Shown: piece by piece, positions 1 to 8,140 of the stretch
Layout of the letters: each line of letters begins with the position of its first letter
How positions within the stretch are numbered: the stretch's first letter is position 1
Source of the DNA: CAVSMC01 sp963798655
GTDB taxonomy: Bacteria; Pseudomonadota; Gammaproteobacteria; Burkholderiales; Casimicrobiaceae
NCBI GenBank assembly: GCA_963798655.1
Contig: CAWCUH010000001.1
Coordinates: 186,001 to 250,000 of the forward strand
Direction: 5' to 3'
DNA length: 64,000 nt
Notes under the pieces: model-generated
The model's input: the letters and a program-made list of their open reading frames with translations, nothing else
Database searches by the model: none
What the model was told of the DNA's origin: nothing
Made by a program: the position numbers and the translations under genes

Positions 1-2
1 CG

Positions 3-257
3 TGGACGCTCACGCGCTACTGGACCGGCATCTGGGCGCGGCTGTCGCGCCGGCCGATTCCCGCGCGCCTGCCGGCGGCGGCGAGCGAATTGCTGCGCCG
101 CCTGCACTGCGATCTGATCGACGACGAGGACGTCGATCCGCGCTGGATCGACACGCTCGCCGACGAACCGTGCGACGCGCTCGTGCGCGACGACGTGCGC
201 GCGCTTCGCGATCGCGTCGCGCCGCGCCTCTGCGCAGTTGCACGCGCATGTCGATGA
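3..257 (+). CDS. C-terminal part of an unidentified protein (5' end outside window)
   Basis: The frame is open from the left edge to a TGA at 255-257 and gives about 84 residues. They are rich in Arg, Leu and Asp, with a Trp/Tyr-containing start (WTLTRYWTGIW) and no membrane segment. The stop lies 10 bp inside the next gene, so the two are probably translationally coupled and in one operon. I do not recognise the family. Codon use (G/C in third position) fits a real gene, but only the tail is visible, so no function is proposed. Confidence 0.5.
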   Translation, partial: WTLTRYWTGIWARLSRRPIPARLPAAASELLRRLHCDLIDDEDVDPRWIDTLADEPCDALVRDDVRALRDRVAPRLCAVARACR

Positions 258-1294
258 GCTGGCTCGACGAGCTCGCGGCGATCGACGAGCTCGAGGACGC
301 GCCGCTCGACGCCGCGCTGCTCGCGCAATGCGAGCGCGCGAGCGCCGCCGCGATCGGGCGCGAGATCCGTTTCTCGACGCCGACGTTCAGGTCGTACTCG
401 AGCTGCGACGTCGACGGATGCAGCAGCAACGCGTTTCCCGCGTTCTCGGTGACCGCCGGCGCCTGCGCGCTCGACTGCGACCACTGCCAGGCGAAGATCC
501 TCGAGCCGATGATCGCGGCGACGTCGCCTGAGCTGCTCGACGCCAAGGTTCGCCAACTGGTCGCCACGCAGGGCCTGCGCGGCTTCCTGCTGTCCGGCGG
601 ATCGAACCGGCGCAACGAGATCAAGTACGAGCGCTATTACCCAGTGCTCGAAGCGCTGAAGCGCGACTTTCCGGAGCTCAAGATCGCGATCCATTCGGCG
701 CTCCTCGACGAGCGGCGCGCGAAGCTGATGGAGTCCGCCGGCGTCGACACGGCGATGATGGACGTCATCGGCGCCGAGGAGACGATCCGCGACGTCTATC
801 ACCTCGATCGCCCCGTCGACGATTTCGAGTCGACGCTCGCGGCGCTCGCATCGACGTCGATGGACGTCGTGCCGCACATCGTGATCGGGCTGCATTACGG
901 ACGCATCGTCGGCGAATCGCGCGCGCTCGATATCGTGAGCCGCCACCGCGTCCGCTCGCTCGTTCTCGTCGTCGTCATGCCGTTCTACGCAAAGGCGGGA
1001 ACTTTCGCGACGCCGCGCACCGAGGACGTCGGGCGCATCTTCGTCGAGGCGCGCGCGCGGATCGCCGATCGCGACGTGCTGCTCGGCTGCGCGCGTCCAC
1101 CCGGCATGCATCGGCGGATCACCGACGCGTACGCGGTCGCCGCCGGCCTCGACGGCATCGCCTTTCCCGCCGAGGGCACGCTCGCCGTCGCGCGCGCGCT
1201 CGGCCGCCCGGTCGTGCAGGAACACGCGTGCTGCTCGATCAAGACAGGCCGCACGATCAAGCTGCATCCGCGTATCCCGATCGTGGCGGCATGA
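248..1294 (+). CDS. lipS1: LipS1-type radical SAM protein of the lipoate-assembly set
   Basis: This 348-residue protein carries a classic radical-SAM CxxxCxxC motif at C73-C77-C80. Extra cysteines lie in front (C53, C58) and near the C-terminus (EHACCSIK), which could hold an auxiliary Fe-S cluster. In the known alternative lipoate pathway, LipS1 and LipS2 together insert the two sulfur atoms into a protein-bound octanoyl chain. The order lipS1-lipT-lipS2-ligase beside sHdr genes matches characterised sHdr loci, and this drives the name. The start is ATG 248, with ATG 254 as an alternative; both overlap the preceding stop. The frame stays open upstream to the window edge, but that part lacks conserved features. 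Which sulfur position it serves cannot be read from sequence. Confidence 0.82.
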   Translation: MSMSWLDELAAIDELEDAPLDAALLAQCERASAAAIGREIRFSTPTFRSYSSCDVDGCSSNAFPAFSVTAGACALDCDHCQAKILEPMIAATSPELLDAKVRQLVATQGLRGFLLSGGSNRRNEIKYERYYPVLEALKRDFPELKIAIHSALLDERRAKLMESAGVDTAMMDVIGAEETIRDVYHLDRPVDDFESTLAALASTSMDVVPHIVIGLHYGRIVGESRALDIVSRHRVRSLVLVVVMPFYAKAGTFATPRTEDVGRIFVEARARIADRDVLLGCARPPGMHRRITDAYAVAAGLDGIAFPAEGTLAVARALGRPVVQEHACCSIKTGRTIKLHPRIPIVAA

Positions 1295-1325
1295 GCGGCA
1301 CGGCCGACTCGCGGCGCATCCCCCG

Positions 1326-2381
1326 ATGAAACCCGAACGCTTCGACGTGCTCGTCGTCGGGCTTGGCCCCGCCGGCTCGTCGGCAGCCGCTGCCGCGGCG
1401 CGCCGCGGCTTGCGCGTGCTGGCCGTCGACCGGCGGCGCGAAGCGGGCGTACCCGTGCAATGCGCGGAGTTCGTGCCGTCGCTGATCGGCGTCGACGTTG
1501 CGGCGCTCGAACGCTCGATCCGCCAGCCGATCGCGTCGATGGCGACGTTCGTCGAGGACGACGCGCCCGAGATCACCCAACCGTTTCCCGGGCAGATGAT
1601 CGATCGCGCGAGCTTCGATGCGGCGCTCGTCGCCGCCGCTGCGGATGCCGGCGCCGAGTGCCGTTTCGCGACCACCGTGCGCGCGATCGCCGCCGACGGA
1701 CGCATCGACTTCACGGGTGCCGCTTCGATCGCGGCGCGCGTGATCGTCGGCGCCGACGGTCCGCGCTCGAGCGTCGGCCGCGCCATCGGCCGCGTGAATG
1801 CGGCGCTCGTCGAAACGCGGCAGATCAGCGTCGCGCTGCTCGAGCCGTACGCGGCGACCGACATCTTCCTGTCGGCGTCGATTCCCGGCGGCTACGGCTG
1901 GCTGTTTCCCAAGGTGAGCGTCGCGAACGTGGGAGCCGGTGTCGACGCATCGCATCGCGCTCGCCTGAAAGCGATCGTCCAAAGGCTGCACGCAATGCTG
2001 ATTCGCGCGCGCCGCGTCGGCGAAGAAATCCTGCAGACGACAGGCGGCGCGATTCCGGTCGGCGGCATGCTCGTGCCGCGCGGCTCGCTCGGCGATACGC
2101 AGGTGCTGCTGGCCGGCGACGCGGCAGGGCTGACGAATCCGGTGACTGGCGCCGGCATCGCGGCCGCCGTGCATTCGGGAACGCTCGCCGGCGACGCGGC
2201 GGCGGCGATCGTCGCCGGGGAGCGCAGTGCGGCATCCGACTACGAAGAGGAGTTGCGCAGCGTGTTCGGCGCGTCGCTCGAGCGAGCGCTTCGCCGTCGC
2301 GGCGAGCTCGCCCGCGCCGTGCATGACCGGCGTGCGCTTCGCCGCGGCTGGATCGCGTATCCCGAGTATTGGGCCGCGTGA
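1326..2381 (+). CDS. lipT: LipT-like FAD-dependent oxidoreductase (geranylgeranyl-reductase-type fold)
   Basis: This 351-residue flavoprotein has an N-terminal Rossmann dinucleotide motif (GLGPAG, residues 12-17). It also has a second FAD motif of the GDAAG type (LLAGDAAGLTNPVTGAGI) in the C-terminal half, as in the geranylgeranyl-reductase/monooxygenase group. It lies 31 bp after lipS1 and 16 bp before lipS2. In sHdr-LbpA organisms a flavoprotein named LipT sits between lipS1 and lipS2 and has been proposed to supply electrons to the radical SAM pair. That role is inferred from context here, because no substrate can be deduced from the sequence. Confidence 0.78.
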   Translation: MKPERFDVLVVGLGPAGSSAAAAAARRGLRVLAVDRRREAGVPVQCAEFVPSLIGVDVAALERSIRQPIASMATFVEDDAPEITQPFPGQMIDRASFDAALVAAAADAGAECRFATTVRAIAADGRIDFTGAASIAARVIVGADGPRSSVGRAIGRVNAALVETRQISVALLEPYAATDIFLSASIPGGYGWLFPKVSVANVGAGVDASHRARLKAIVQRLHAMLIRARRVGEEILQTTGGAIPVGGMLVPRGSLGDTQVLLAGDAAGLTNPVTGAGIAAAVHSGTLAGDAAAAIVAGERSAASDYEEELRSVFGASLERALRRRGELARAVHDRRALRRGWIAYPEYWAA

Positions 2382-2397
2382 GGAAGGAATCGACACG

Positions 2398-3654
2398 ATG
2401 AGCTGTTATCGCCCCGAAGCCGTCGTTGCGCCGCCGGCCGATGCCGTGCAACACGACACCAACGGCCACGCGCGAATGCAGCCGCGCGCGCCTGCGATGC
2501 CGCCGCGCGAGGCGAGGATGGGCGCGCGCGTGGTGACTGCGAACGTCGCGCCGCAGGGCGTCTACCTGCCGAACTACAACGTGCTGACGCCGCACATGCG
2601 CTCGCCGGAATACGTTCAGATGTCGACGGCGGCGGCGATCACGCTCGGCATCATGCACGGGCGGATGCACCGTTGCGGCTGCACGCGCTGCCTCAACCTG
2701 CTGCTCACGTACCCGGAAGGCTGCCGCGCGAACTGCGCGTATTGCGGGCTCGCGCGGCATCGCGAGGCCGAGCGCGACTACGCCGATCGCAATTTCATCC
2801 GCGTCGACTGGCCGGCGGTTCCGCTCGACCAGACGATCGACATCGTCGCGCGCGACGGCGCTGCGAGCCCGTTCCACCGGATGTGCATCTCGATGATCAC
2901 GCATCCGCGTTCCGACGAAGACACGGTGAGCGTGCTGAAGCGCTGGACGGCGCGCGTCGATCCGTCGGCGATCCCGGTCTCGATCCTGTCGAATCCGACG
3001 ACGATGACGCGCGACGACGTCATCCGGCTGCACGAGCTCGGCGCCGACATCTTCACCGTCGCGCTCGACGCCGCGACGCCCGCGATCTTCGAGCGCACGC
3101 GCGGCAAGGGCGTGCAGTCGCCGCACGCGTGGGCGAAGTACTGGCAGATCCTGCTCGATGCGCGGGAGATCTTCGGCGCGCAGAAGTTCGGCGCGCACAT
3201 CATCATCGGCATGGGCGAGACCGAGCACGACGCGCTCGCACTGGTCCAGCAGCTGGTCGACCTGGGCGGTCACAGCCATCTCTTCTGCTTCTTTCCCGAG
3301 AAGGGGTCGCTGATGGACCATCTGCCGGCGACGCCACGCGACCAGTGGCGTCGCGTGCAGCTCGCACGCTACCTGATCGACTATCGCGGCGTGCGCGTCG
3401 AGCAGATGCGCTTCGACGGCGAAGGCCGTGTGGTCGAGTTCGGCCTGCCGCGGCGCGAGCTCGACGACGTCGTCGACGCCGGCGTCGCGTTTCGCACGTC
3501 GGGCTGTCCGGGCAAGTTCGCCGACGACGTTTCGGCATGCGACCGGCCGTACGGCGACTCGCCGCCCAGCAACATCGCGAGCTATCCGTTCGCGCCGAAC
3601 CGCAGCGACGTGAAAAGGATTCGCCGCCAGCTGCGCATCGTCGAGCGAAAATGA
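2398..3654 (+). CDS. lipS2: LipS2-type radical SAM protein of the lipoate-assembly set
   Basis: This 418-residue protein has its radical-SAM CxxxCxxC at C109-C113-C116. A further Cys cluster immediately ahead (C93, C95, C98) suits an auxiliary cluster that would be the sulfur donor in lipoyl synthases. ATG 2398 follows a GAGGAAGG ribosome site at about 2381-2388. An open upstream extension overlapping lipT is not needed. Together with LipS1 it would convert octanoyl-LbpA to lipoyl-LbpA. The first 45 residues are low in conserved features, so a later start (Met41) is possible. Confidence 0.82.
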   Translation: MSCYRPEAVVAPPADAVQHDTNGHARMQPRAPAMPPREARMGARVVTANVAPQGVYLPNYNVLTPHMRSPEYVQMSTAAAITLGIMHGRMHRCGCTRCLNLLLTYPEGCRANCAYCGLARHREAERDYADRNFIRVDWPAVPLDQTIDIVARDGAASPFHRMCISMITHPRSDEDTVSVLKRWTARVDPSAIPVSILSNPTTMTRDDVIRLHELGADIFTVALDAATPAIFERTRGKGVQSPHAWAKYWQILLDAREIFGAQKFGAHIIIGMGETEHDALALVQQLVDLGGHSHLFCFFPEKGSLMDHLPATPRDQWRRVQLARYLIDYRGVRVEQMRFDGEGRVVEFGLPRRELDDVVDAGVAFRTSGCPGKFADDVSACDRPYGDSPPSNIASYPFAPNRSDVKRIRRQLRIVERK

Positions 3655-3679
3655 GCGCGCCGGCTGGCGGAGGCCCCCG

Positions 3680-4759
3680 GTGAGCGCGCGCACCTTTGGC
3701 GTCATCGACACCGGCGTGCGCGACGGTCGCCGGCAGATCGCGTTCGACCAGGCGATGATCGACGCGCACAAGTCGGGCGCGATCGGCGACACGATCCGCT
3801 TCCTGCGCTTTCCGCCGACCGCGCTGATCGGCCGCCATCAGGCGCTGTCGCGCGAAGTGCACGTCGATTACTGCAAAGCGAACGGCATCGGCCTCGTGCG
3901 CCGGATCACCGGTGGCGGCGCGATCTATTTCGACGAGGGACAGCTCGGCTGGGAACTCGTCTTCGGTCGCGCGGCGCTTCCCGTCGGGTCGCTCGGCGAT
4001 CTCGCGCGCGAGATCTGCGAGGCGGCCGCCGCGGGGCTGCGCACGCTCGGCGTCGACGCGCGCTACCGTCCGCGCAACGACATCGAGGTGGCAGGACGCA
4101 AGATCTCGGGCACGGGCGGCTTCTTCGACGGCGACACGCTGTTCTATCAGGGCACCGTGTTGATCGACCTCGATCCGTCGACGATGGTTGCCGCGCTCAA
4201 GGTCGCCGACGCGAAGCTCGCGAAGCGCGCGCTCGACTCCGCCGCGCAGCGCGTCGTCACGCTGAAGGAGCTTCTCGGCGCCGCGCCGTCGATCGACGAC
4301 GTGAAGCGCGCGCTCGTCGGCGGCTTCGCCGAGCGGCTGAACATCGCGCCCGTCGACGGGGTCATCAGCGCGCACGTCGAGTCGCTCGCGGCGAAGTATC
4401 ACGACGACGAGATCGGCACCGACGCGTTCGTTGCCGAGATCGACGATCCGCAGGCGGCCGACGACGTTCGCAGCGCGAGCGTCACCACCGGCGGCGGGAC
4501 GATCGCCGTGTACGTGCGGCTCGACGGCAGCGCGCGTTCGCGCGTTCGCGACGTGCTCGTCACCGGCGACTTCTTCGTCACGCCGCCGCGCATCGTGTTC
4601 GATCTCGAATCGTCGCTGCGCGGCGTCGAGGCGGCCGACGCCGGCGCGGCGACGGAACGATTCTTCGCACGCGCCGACGTGAGCCTGCTCAGCGTCGCGC
4701 CGAGCGACTTTCGCGCGGCGATCGAGTCGGCGATAGCGAACGCTCCGCGCGGCCAATGA
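3680..4759 (+). CDS. slpl(AB): Lipoate-protein ligase sLpl(AB), fused A and B domains
   Basis: This 359-residue protein contains the lipoate-ligase signature RRITGGG (residues 74-80) and the probable active Lys in GRKISG (K141). About 100 further residues form the accessory C-terminal domain, so both LplA and LplB parts are in one chain. The GTG start at 3680 is preceded by a GGCGGAGG site. The family loads octanoate or lipoate onto the dedicated carrier LbpA, separately from the ordinary glycine-cleavage and dehydrogenase machinery. The gene ends in an ATGA overlap with the next gene. Confidence 0.85.
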   Translation: MSARTFGVIDTGVRDGRRQIAFDQAMIDAHKSGAIGDTIRFLRFPPTALIGRHQALSREVHVDYCKANGIGLVRRITGGGAIYFDEGQLGWELVFGRAALPVGSLGDLAREICEAAAAGLRTLGVDARYRPRNDIEVAGRKISGTGGFFDGDTLFYQGTVLIDLDPSTMVAALKVADAKLAKRALDSAAQRVVTLKELLGAAPSIDDVKRALVGGFAERLNIAPVDGVISAHVESLAAKYHDDEIGTDAFVAEIDDPQAADDVRSASVTTGGGTIAVYVRLDGSARSRVRDVLVTGDFFVTPPRIVFDLESSLRGVEAADAGAATERFFARADVSLLSVAPSDFRAAIESAIANAPRGQ

Positions 4760-5451
4760 AGACGATCCACGTCGTCCAGCACACGTCGGCGGAATATCTC
4801 GGGCTGATCGAGGACCACCTCGAAGGTCGCGGCATTCGCTTCGCCTATCACCGGCCGTTCGCCGCGAAGGGCGCTTTGCCGGCAGCGCAGGCAGTCGGCG
4901 CGGGCCTCGTGCTGCTCGGCGGCGGCCCGTGGGGCAGCGCGGGCGACCGCGACGTTCCGACGCTGTCCGACGAGGTGGCGCTCGTGCGCTCGTGTCTCGC
5001 GCGAAGCGTGCCGATCGTGGGCATCGGGCTCGGTGCGCAGATCCTCGCGCTGGGCTCGGGCGGCCGATCCGAGCGCGCACCGCTCGCGCTGCGCATCGAC
5101 ACCGCCGAGCGCACGCGCGACGACGCGTTGCGCGGCTATTTGCCGCAGCGCTATCCGCTCGCGGTGTACATGCGCGACGCCGCCCTGCCGCCCGCCGATG
5201 CCGACGTCCTCGCGCGTGATTCGTCGGGCGGCGCGGCGCTTTGGCAGGTCGGCGCGAACGCCTTCGGGTTCGCCGGCCACCCCGGCTTCAAGGTGGCGAT
5301 GGTCGAGGACCTGATCATGGAGTTCGACGAATCGCCAGCGGACGTCGCCGCGCGCCTCGCGCAACTGCGTGTGGTGCAGCGCGACATCGAGGACGCGCTG
5401 GTGCCGATCATGACCGGTCTCGTCGCGCTCGCCGGCTGGATGGAAACATGA
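4756..5451 (+). CDS. Class I glutamine-amidotransferase-like protein lacking the nucleophile
   Basis: This 231-residue protein has a class I GATase flavodoxin-like fold (GGGPWGSAGD, residues 56-64; elbow PIVGIGLGAQ). The nucleophile position that is Cys in GIC-x-G-x-Q is Gly91 here. The catalytic His survives (H175 in AGHPG), but the following Glu is Gly177. It should therefore not hydrolyse glutamine. It overlaps the lipoate ligase by 4 bp, so it is made together with the lipoate-assembly proteins. GATase-like genes are known companions in sHdr-type clusters, with role unknown. It may be a structural or regulatory partner. Confidence 0.75.
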   Translation: MKTIHVVQHTSAEYLGLIEDHLEGRGIRFAYHRPFAAKGALPAAQAVGAGLVLLGGGPWGSAGDRDVPTLSDEVALVRSCLARSVPIVGIGLGAQILALGSGGRSERAPLALRIDTAERTRDDALRGYLPQRYPLAVYMRDAALPPADADVLARDSSGGAALWQVGANAFGFAGHPGFKVAMVEDLIMEFDESPADVAARLAQLRVVQRDIEDALVPIMTGLVALAGWMET

Positions 5452-5462
5452 CGTGTTTTTGC

Positions 5463-5492
5463 TTGCCTGCGGCGCGAAGGCGTGGTTATTAT
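5463..5492 (+). promoter_or_regulatory. Probable sigma-70-like promoter of the dsrE3C-sHdr operon
   Basis: A TTGCCT element (5463-5468) is followed after 18 bp by TATTAT (5487-5492), in a strikingly AT-rich patch within very GC-rich DNA. It is the only sizeable gap (76 bp) between the lipoate genes and dsrE3C. The -10 hexamer touches the start of the dyad at 5492, so a bound repressor could block polymerase. The -35 match is modest. Confidence 0.4.
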
Positions 5493-5512
5493 ATTAGAAT
5501 TCACTCATATAT
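5492..5512 (+). promoter_or_regulatory. Dyad operator, copy 1, likely site of the ArsR-type sulfur regulator
   Basis: The core is TATTAG-N6-CTCATA, an imperfect inverted repeat (the second half read in reverse is TATGAG) followed by TAT. It ends 15 bp before the dsrE3C ATG. The same 21-bp sequence with 18 identities recurs inverted at 15591-15611, in front of dsrE2/tauE. An AT-rich dyad of this size suits ArsR-family persulfide-responsive repressors. The most economical candidate is the ArsR-type gene at 12708, although binding is inferred. Confidence 0.62.
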
Positions 5513-5527
5513 CGGCGCGGGGTCGCA

Positions 5528-5908
5528 ATGGCGAAGAAGCTCGTGATCGTGATGGCGAACACCGACCCGCGCAACGGCGAGGAATTGGGCGCGCCGATCT
5601 TCCAGGCGTCGGTCGCTGCCGCGATGGAATACGACGTCGAGGTGATCTGCACGGCAACGGCCGGGCGGCTGATGAAGAAGGGCGTCGCCGAGAAGCTGTT
5701 CGTGAAGGACGGCTCGCCGAAATCGGTCTACGACTTCATCAAGGATGCGCACGAAGCGGGCGCGAAGTTCTATTGCTGCTCGCCGAACCTCGACCTCTTC
5801 GACATGAAGAAGGAAGACCTGATCCCGGAATGCGAGGGCATCGTCGGAGGGGCGCACCTGATCGAGCAGATCATGGAAGACGACGACTGCCGGGTGATGA
5901 CGTACTGA
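5528..5908 (+). CDS. dsrE3C: DsrE3-type sulfurtransferase (DsrE3C-like)
   Basis: This 126-residue DsrE/DsrF-family cytoplasmic protein carries sulfane sulfur as a cysteine persulfide. The vicinal pair C83-C84 (FYCCSPNLDLF) matches the active-site arrangement I recall for DsrE3C proteins of sHdr clusters. C41, C102 and C121 are also present. It is the first gene after the dyad-controlled promoter and lies 17 bp ahead of shdrC1, so it is probably the carrier that hands sulfur to the sHdr complex. A tusA gene, its usual partner, is not seen in this window. Confidence 0.85.
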   Translation: MAKKLVIVMANTDPRNGEELGAPIFQASVAAAMEYDVEVICTATAGRLMKKGVAEKLFVKDGSPKSVYDFIKDAHEAGAKFYCCSPNLDLFDMKKEDLIPECEGIVGGAHLIEQIMEDDDCRVMTY

Positions 5909-5925
5909 GCGGTCGGGACGGCGAG

Positions 5926-6681
5926 ATGAGCGATACGACGACCCGCGTGCAGCAGCGTGCAGGCGATCCGGTTTCGGAGACGCCGGCGCTGCCGCGGCCG
6001 AAGCTCGAGCAGATCTTCAGGGACATCCAGTCGGACCTGCGCTACGACCACGAGCTGAACGGGTGCCTCAACTGCGGCATCTGCACGGCGACGTGCCCTG
6101 CCGCGCACTACTACGACTTCTCCCCGCGCGAGATCGTCCAGCTGCTGTGGACCGAGAACCTCGAAGGCATCTACGACGCGATGCAGGAGAAGATCTGGGC
6201 CTGCGCACAGTGCTACACCTGCGCTGCGCGCTGCCCGTTCGGCAACTCGCCGGGCGGCCTCGTGATGCTGATGCGCGAAACCGCGATCAAGCACAACATG
6301 GAATCGGCGCGCAACGTGCTGCGCCCGTTCAGCCGTGTGATGCTGAAGCTGATCTCGACCGGCAACCAGCTCGCGCCGGACATGATCAACCGCGATCACT
6401 TCGCCGACTGGGGCCCGAACATCAGCAAGATCGACGCGCCGCTCAAGCTGTTGCGCAAGGCGATCCCGATGCCGACGCTCAACACGACGGCGACCGCGTG
6501 GGAAGTGAACCTGAAGACGTCGATCGAACTCTATACGATCTGGGAGGAGACCGGCGTGCTCCAGCAGCTCGAGACGATCGACGAGAACCTCTTCGACGTG
6601 ATCACCGACATCATGGACGAGAAGCGCGAGGACTACAAAGACTGGCTCGCCGAGCAGGAAGACGAGAAGGACGACGATTAG
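5926..6681 (+). CDS. shdrC1: sHdrC1, heterodisulfide-reductase-like iron-sulfur subunit
   Basis: This 251-residue protein has two ferredoxin-type motifs: C47-x2-C50-x2-C53-x3-C57-P and C93-x2-C96-x2-C99-x3-C103-P. They would bind two [4Fe-4S] clusters. The C-terminus is very acidic (EQEDEKDDD). It would pass electrons between the flavin subunit sHdrA and the CCG-type subunit sHdrB1 in the cytoplasmic sulfur-oxidising complex. ATG 5926 is chosen because the frame upstream overlaps dsrE3C and has no family features. Confidence 0.88.
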   Translation: MSDTTTRVQQRAGDPVSETPALPRPKLEQIFRDIQSDLRYDHELNGCLNCGICTATCPAAHYYDFSPREIVQLLWTENLEGIYDAMQEKIWACAQCYTCAARCPFGNSPGGLVMLMRETAIKHNMESARNVLRPFSRVMLKLISTGNQLAPDMINRDHFADWGPNISKIDAPLKLLRKAIPMPTLNTTATAWEVNLKTSIELYTIWEETGVLQQLETIDENLFDVITDIMDEKREDYKDWLAEQEDEKDDD

Positions 6682-6684
6682 GTT

Positions 6685-6764
6685 GTCGTTCCCGCGAACG
6701 CGGGGACCCAGCGACGTTCGCGACGCTAGGCAAGACACTGGGCTCCCGCTTTCGCGGGAGCGAC
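6685..6764 (+). repeat. 80-bp inverted-repeat (REPIN/dRS3-like) element between shdrC1 and shdrB1
   Basis: A left arm of 27 bp (6685-6711, starting GTCGTTCCCGCG) faces a right arm of 27 bp (6738-6764, ending CGCGGGAGCGAC), separated by 26 bp. Each arm is itself a small hairpin (CCCGCGAACGCGGGG and TCCCGCTTTCGCGGGA). This is the layout of short non-coding palindromic repeats common in beta- and gammaproteobacteria. It fills nearly all of the 97-bp gap inside the operon and leaves the GAGGAGG ribosome site of shdrB1 just outside. Confidence 0.75.
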
Positions 6765-6778
6765 GAGGAGGCGCACCG

Positions 6779-8140
6779 ATGACGAACCGAATCGAACCGC
6801 AGCCCGGCGAGCGCTTTACCGGCCACGGCGCCGAGTGGCGTGACGCGAACCTGTCGCCGTCTGAGGCGCGCATCGCGACCTCATGGGTCGAGCTCAAGAT
6901 CGACAAGCGCTCGATGCTCACGACGAAGCAGCACGTCGAGGATGTGCGCGACGCGATGTGGCAGCTCGAGAAGGACGGCGAGATCGTCGTCCATCGTGTT
7001 TCGGACGAGCACGAGCCGGTGATCGCGAAGACGCTCTATGGCTGGGACAAGAAGATCCCGACGAAGCGGCTGTGGCACCACAAGTCGTGCGGCCAGTGCG
7101 GCAACATTCCGGGCTACCCGGCGTCGCTTCTTTGGCTGATGAACCGGCTCGGCATCGAGTATCTCGACGAGACCGACCAGACGTCGTGCACCGCGTGGAA
7201 CTACCACGGCTCGGGCATCGGCAATCTCGAAAGCCTCTCCGCCGTGTTCCTGCGCAATTTCCACCAGGCTTATGTCGCGGCAAAGGCGCAGGGCCTGCCC
7301 GACGGCTACTACTTCCCGCTCGTCCACTGCGGCACGTCGTTCGGCAACTACAAGGAAGTGCGCAGCTACCTGCTGCATTCGGCGACGCTGCGCGAGAAGG
7401 TGCGCAAGATCCTCGCCAAGCTCGGCCGCCTGGTCGACGGCAAGCTGCTGATCCCCGAGGAGATCGTCCACTACTCGGAGTGGCTGCACGTGATGCGCGA
7501 GCGCATCGCCGCGACGCAGGAAATCGAATGCAACAACATCCGCGCGACGATCCATCCGGCGTGCCACGTCTACAAGATGGTGCCGCAGGACGTGATCTAC
7601 GACGACACGGTGATGGACGGCAACCGCGTCGCGGTGTCGACGGGGCTGATGCAGACGCTCGGCGCGCAGGTGATCGACTACTCGACGTGGTACGACTGCT
7701 GCGGCTTCGGCTTCCGCCACATCATCTCCGAGCGCGAGTTCACGCGGAGCTTCGCCATCGACCGCAAGCTCCGGGTCGCGATCGACGAGGCGCACGCCGA
7801 CGTGATGATCGGCCACGACACCGGCTGCATCACGACGCTCGACAAGAACCAGTGGATCGGCAAGGCGGCGGGCAAGGAAGTCGACCTGCCGGTGCTCGCC
7901 GACTGCCAGTTCGCGGCGCTCGTCTGCGGCGCGCATCCGTACAAGATCGTGCAGTCGCACTGGCACGCGTCGTCAACCGAAACGCTGATGGAGAAGCTCG
8001 GCATCGACTGGCAGGCGAAGAAGGCGGAGTTCGTCGCCTATCTCGACCAGGTGAAAGCCGGCAAGCAGGAAAACCTCTACGACCCGCGGCGGATGATCAC
8101 CTCCGGCCCGGGCTACATCCCGATTGCGAGCAAACCGTGA
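6779..8140 (+). CDS. shdrB1: sHdrB1, CCG-domain subunit of the sHdr complex
   Basis: This 453-residue protein is preceded by a GAGGAGG ribosome site. The C-terminal half has an intact cysteine-rich CCG region (IHPACHVYK, then YDCCGFGF, then GHDTGC). The N-terminal half has a degenerate one (KSCGQCGN, TSCTAW, LVHCGTS). In heterodisulfide reductases, CCG motifs hold the non-cubane clusters where disulfide chemistry occurs. In sHdr this subunit is thought to act on sulfur bound to LbpA or a carrier. Its stop overlaps the shdrA start (GTGA). Confidence 0.87.
   Translation: MTNRIEPQPGERFTGHGAEWRDANLSPSEARIATSWVELKIDKRSMLTTKQHVEDVRDAMWQLEKDGEIVVHRVSDEHEPVIAKTLYGWDKKIPTKRLWHHKSCGQCGNIPGYPASLLWLMNRLGIEYLDETDQTSCTAWNYHGSGIGNLESLSAVFLRNFHQAYVAAKAQGLPDGYYFPLVHCGTSFGNYKEVRSYLLHSATLREKVRKILAKLGRLVDGKLLIPEEIVHYSEWLHVMRERIAATQEIECNNIRATIHPACHVYKMVPQDVIYDDTVMDGNRVAVSTGLMQTLGAQVIDYSTWYDCCGFGFRHIISEREFTRSFAIDRKLRVAIDEAHADVMIGHDTGCITTLDKNQWIGKAAGKEVDLPVLADCQFAALVCGAHPYKIVQSHWHASSTETLMEKLGIDWQAKKAEFVAYLDQVKAGKQENLYDPRRMITSGPGYIPIASKP

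Noticed and set aside
2227..2397. N-terminal extension of LipS2 overlapping lipT
   Set aside because: The extension reads as a shadow of lipT, and ATG 2398 has its own ribosome site.
4756..5451. Active glutamine amidotransferase (e.g. GuaA/CobQ-like)
   Set aside because: The nucleophile Cys and the triad Glu are both replaced by Gly, and no synthetase domain is attached.
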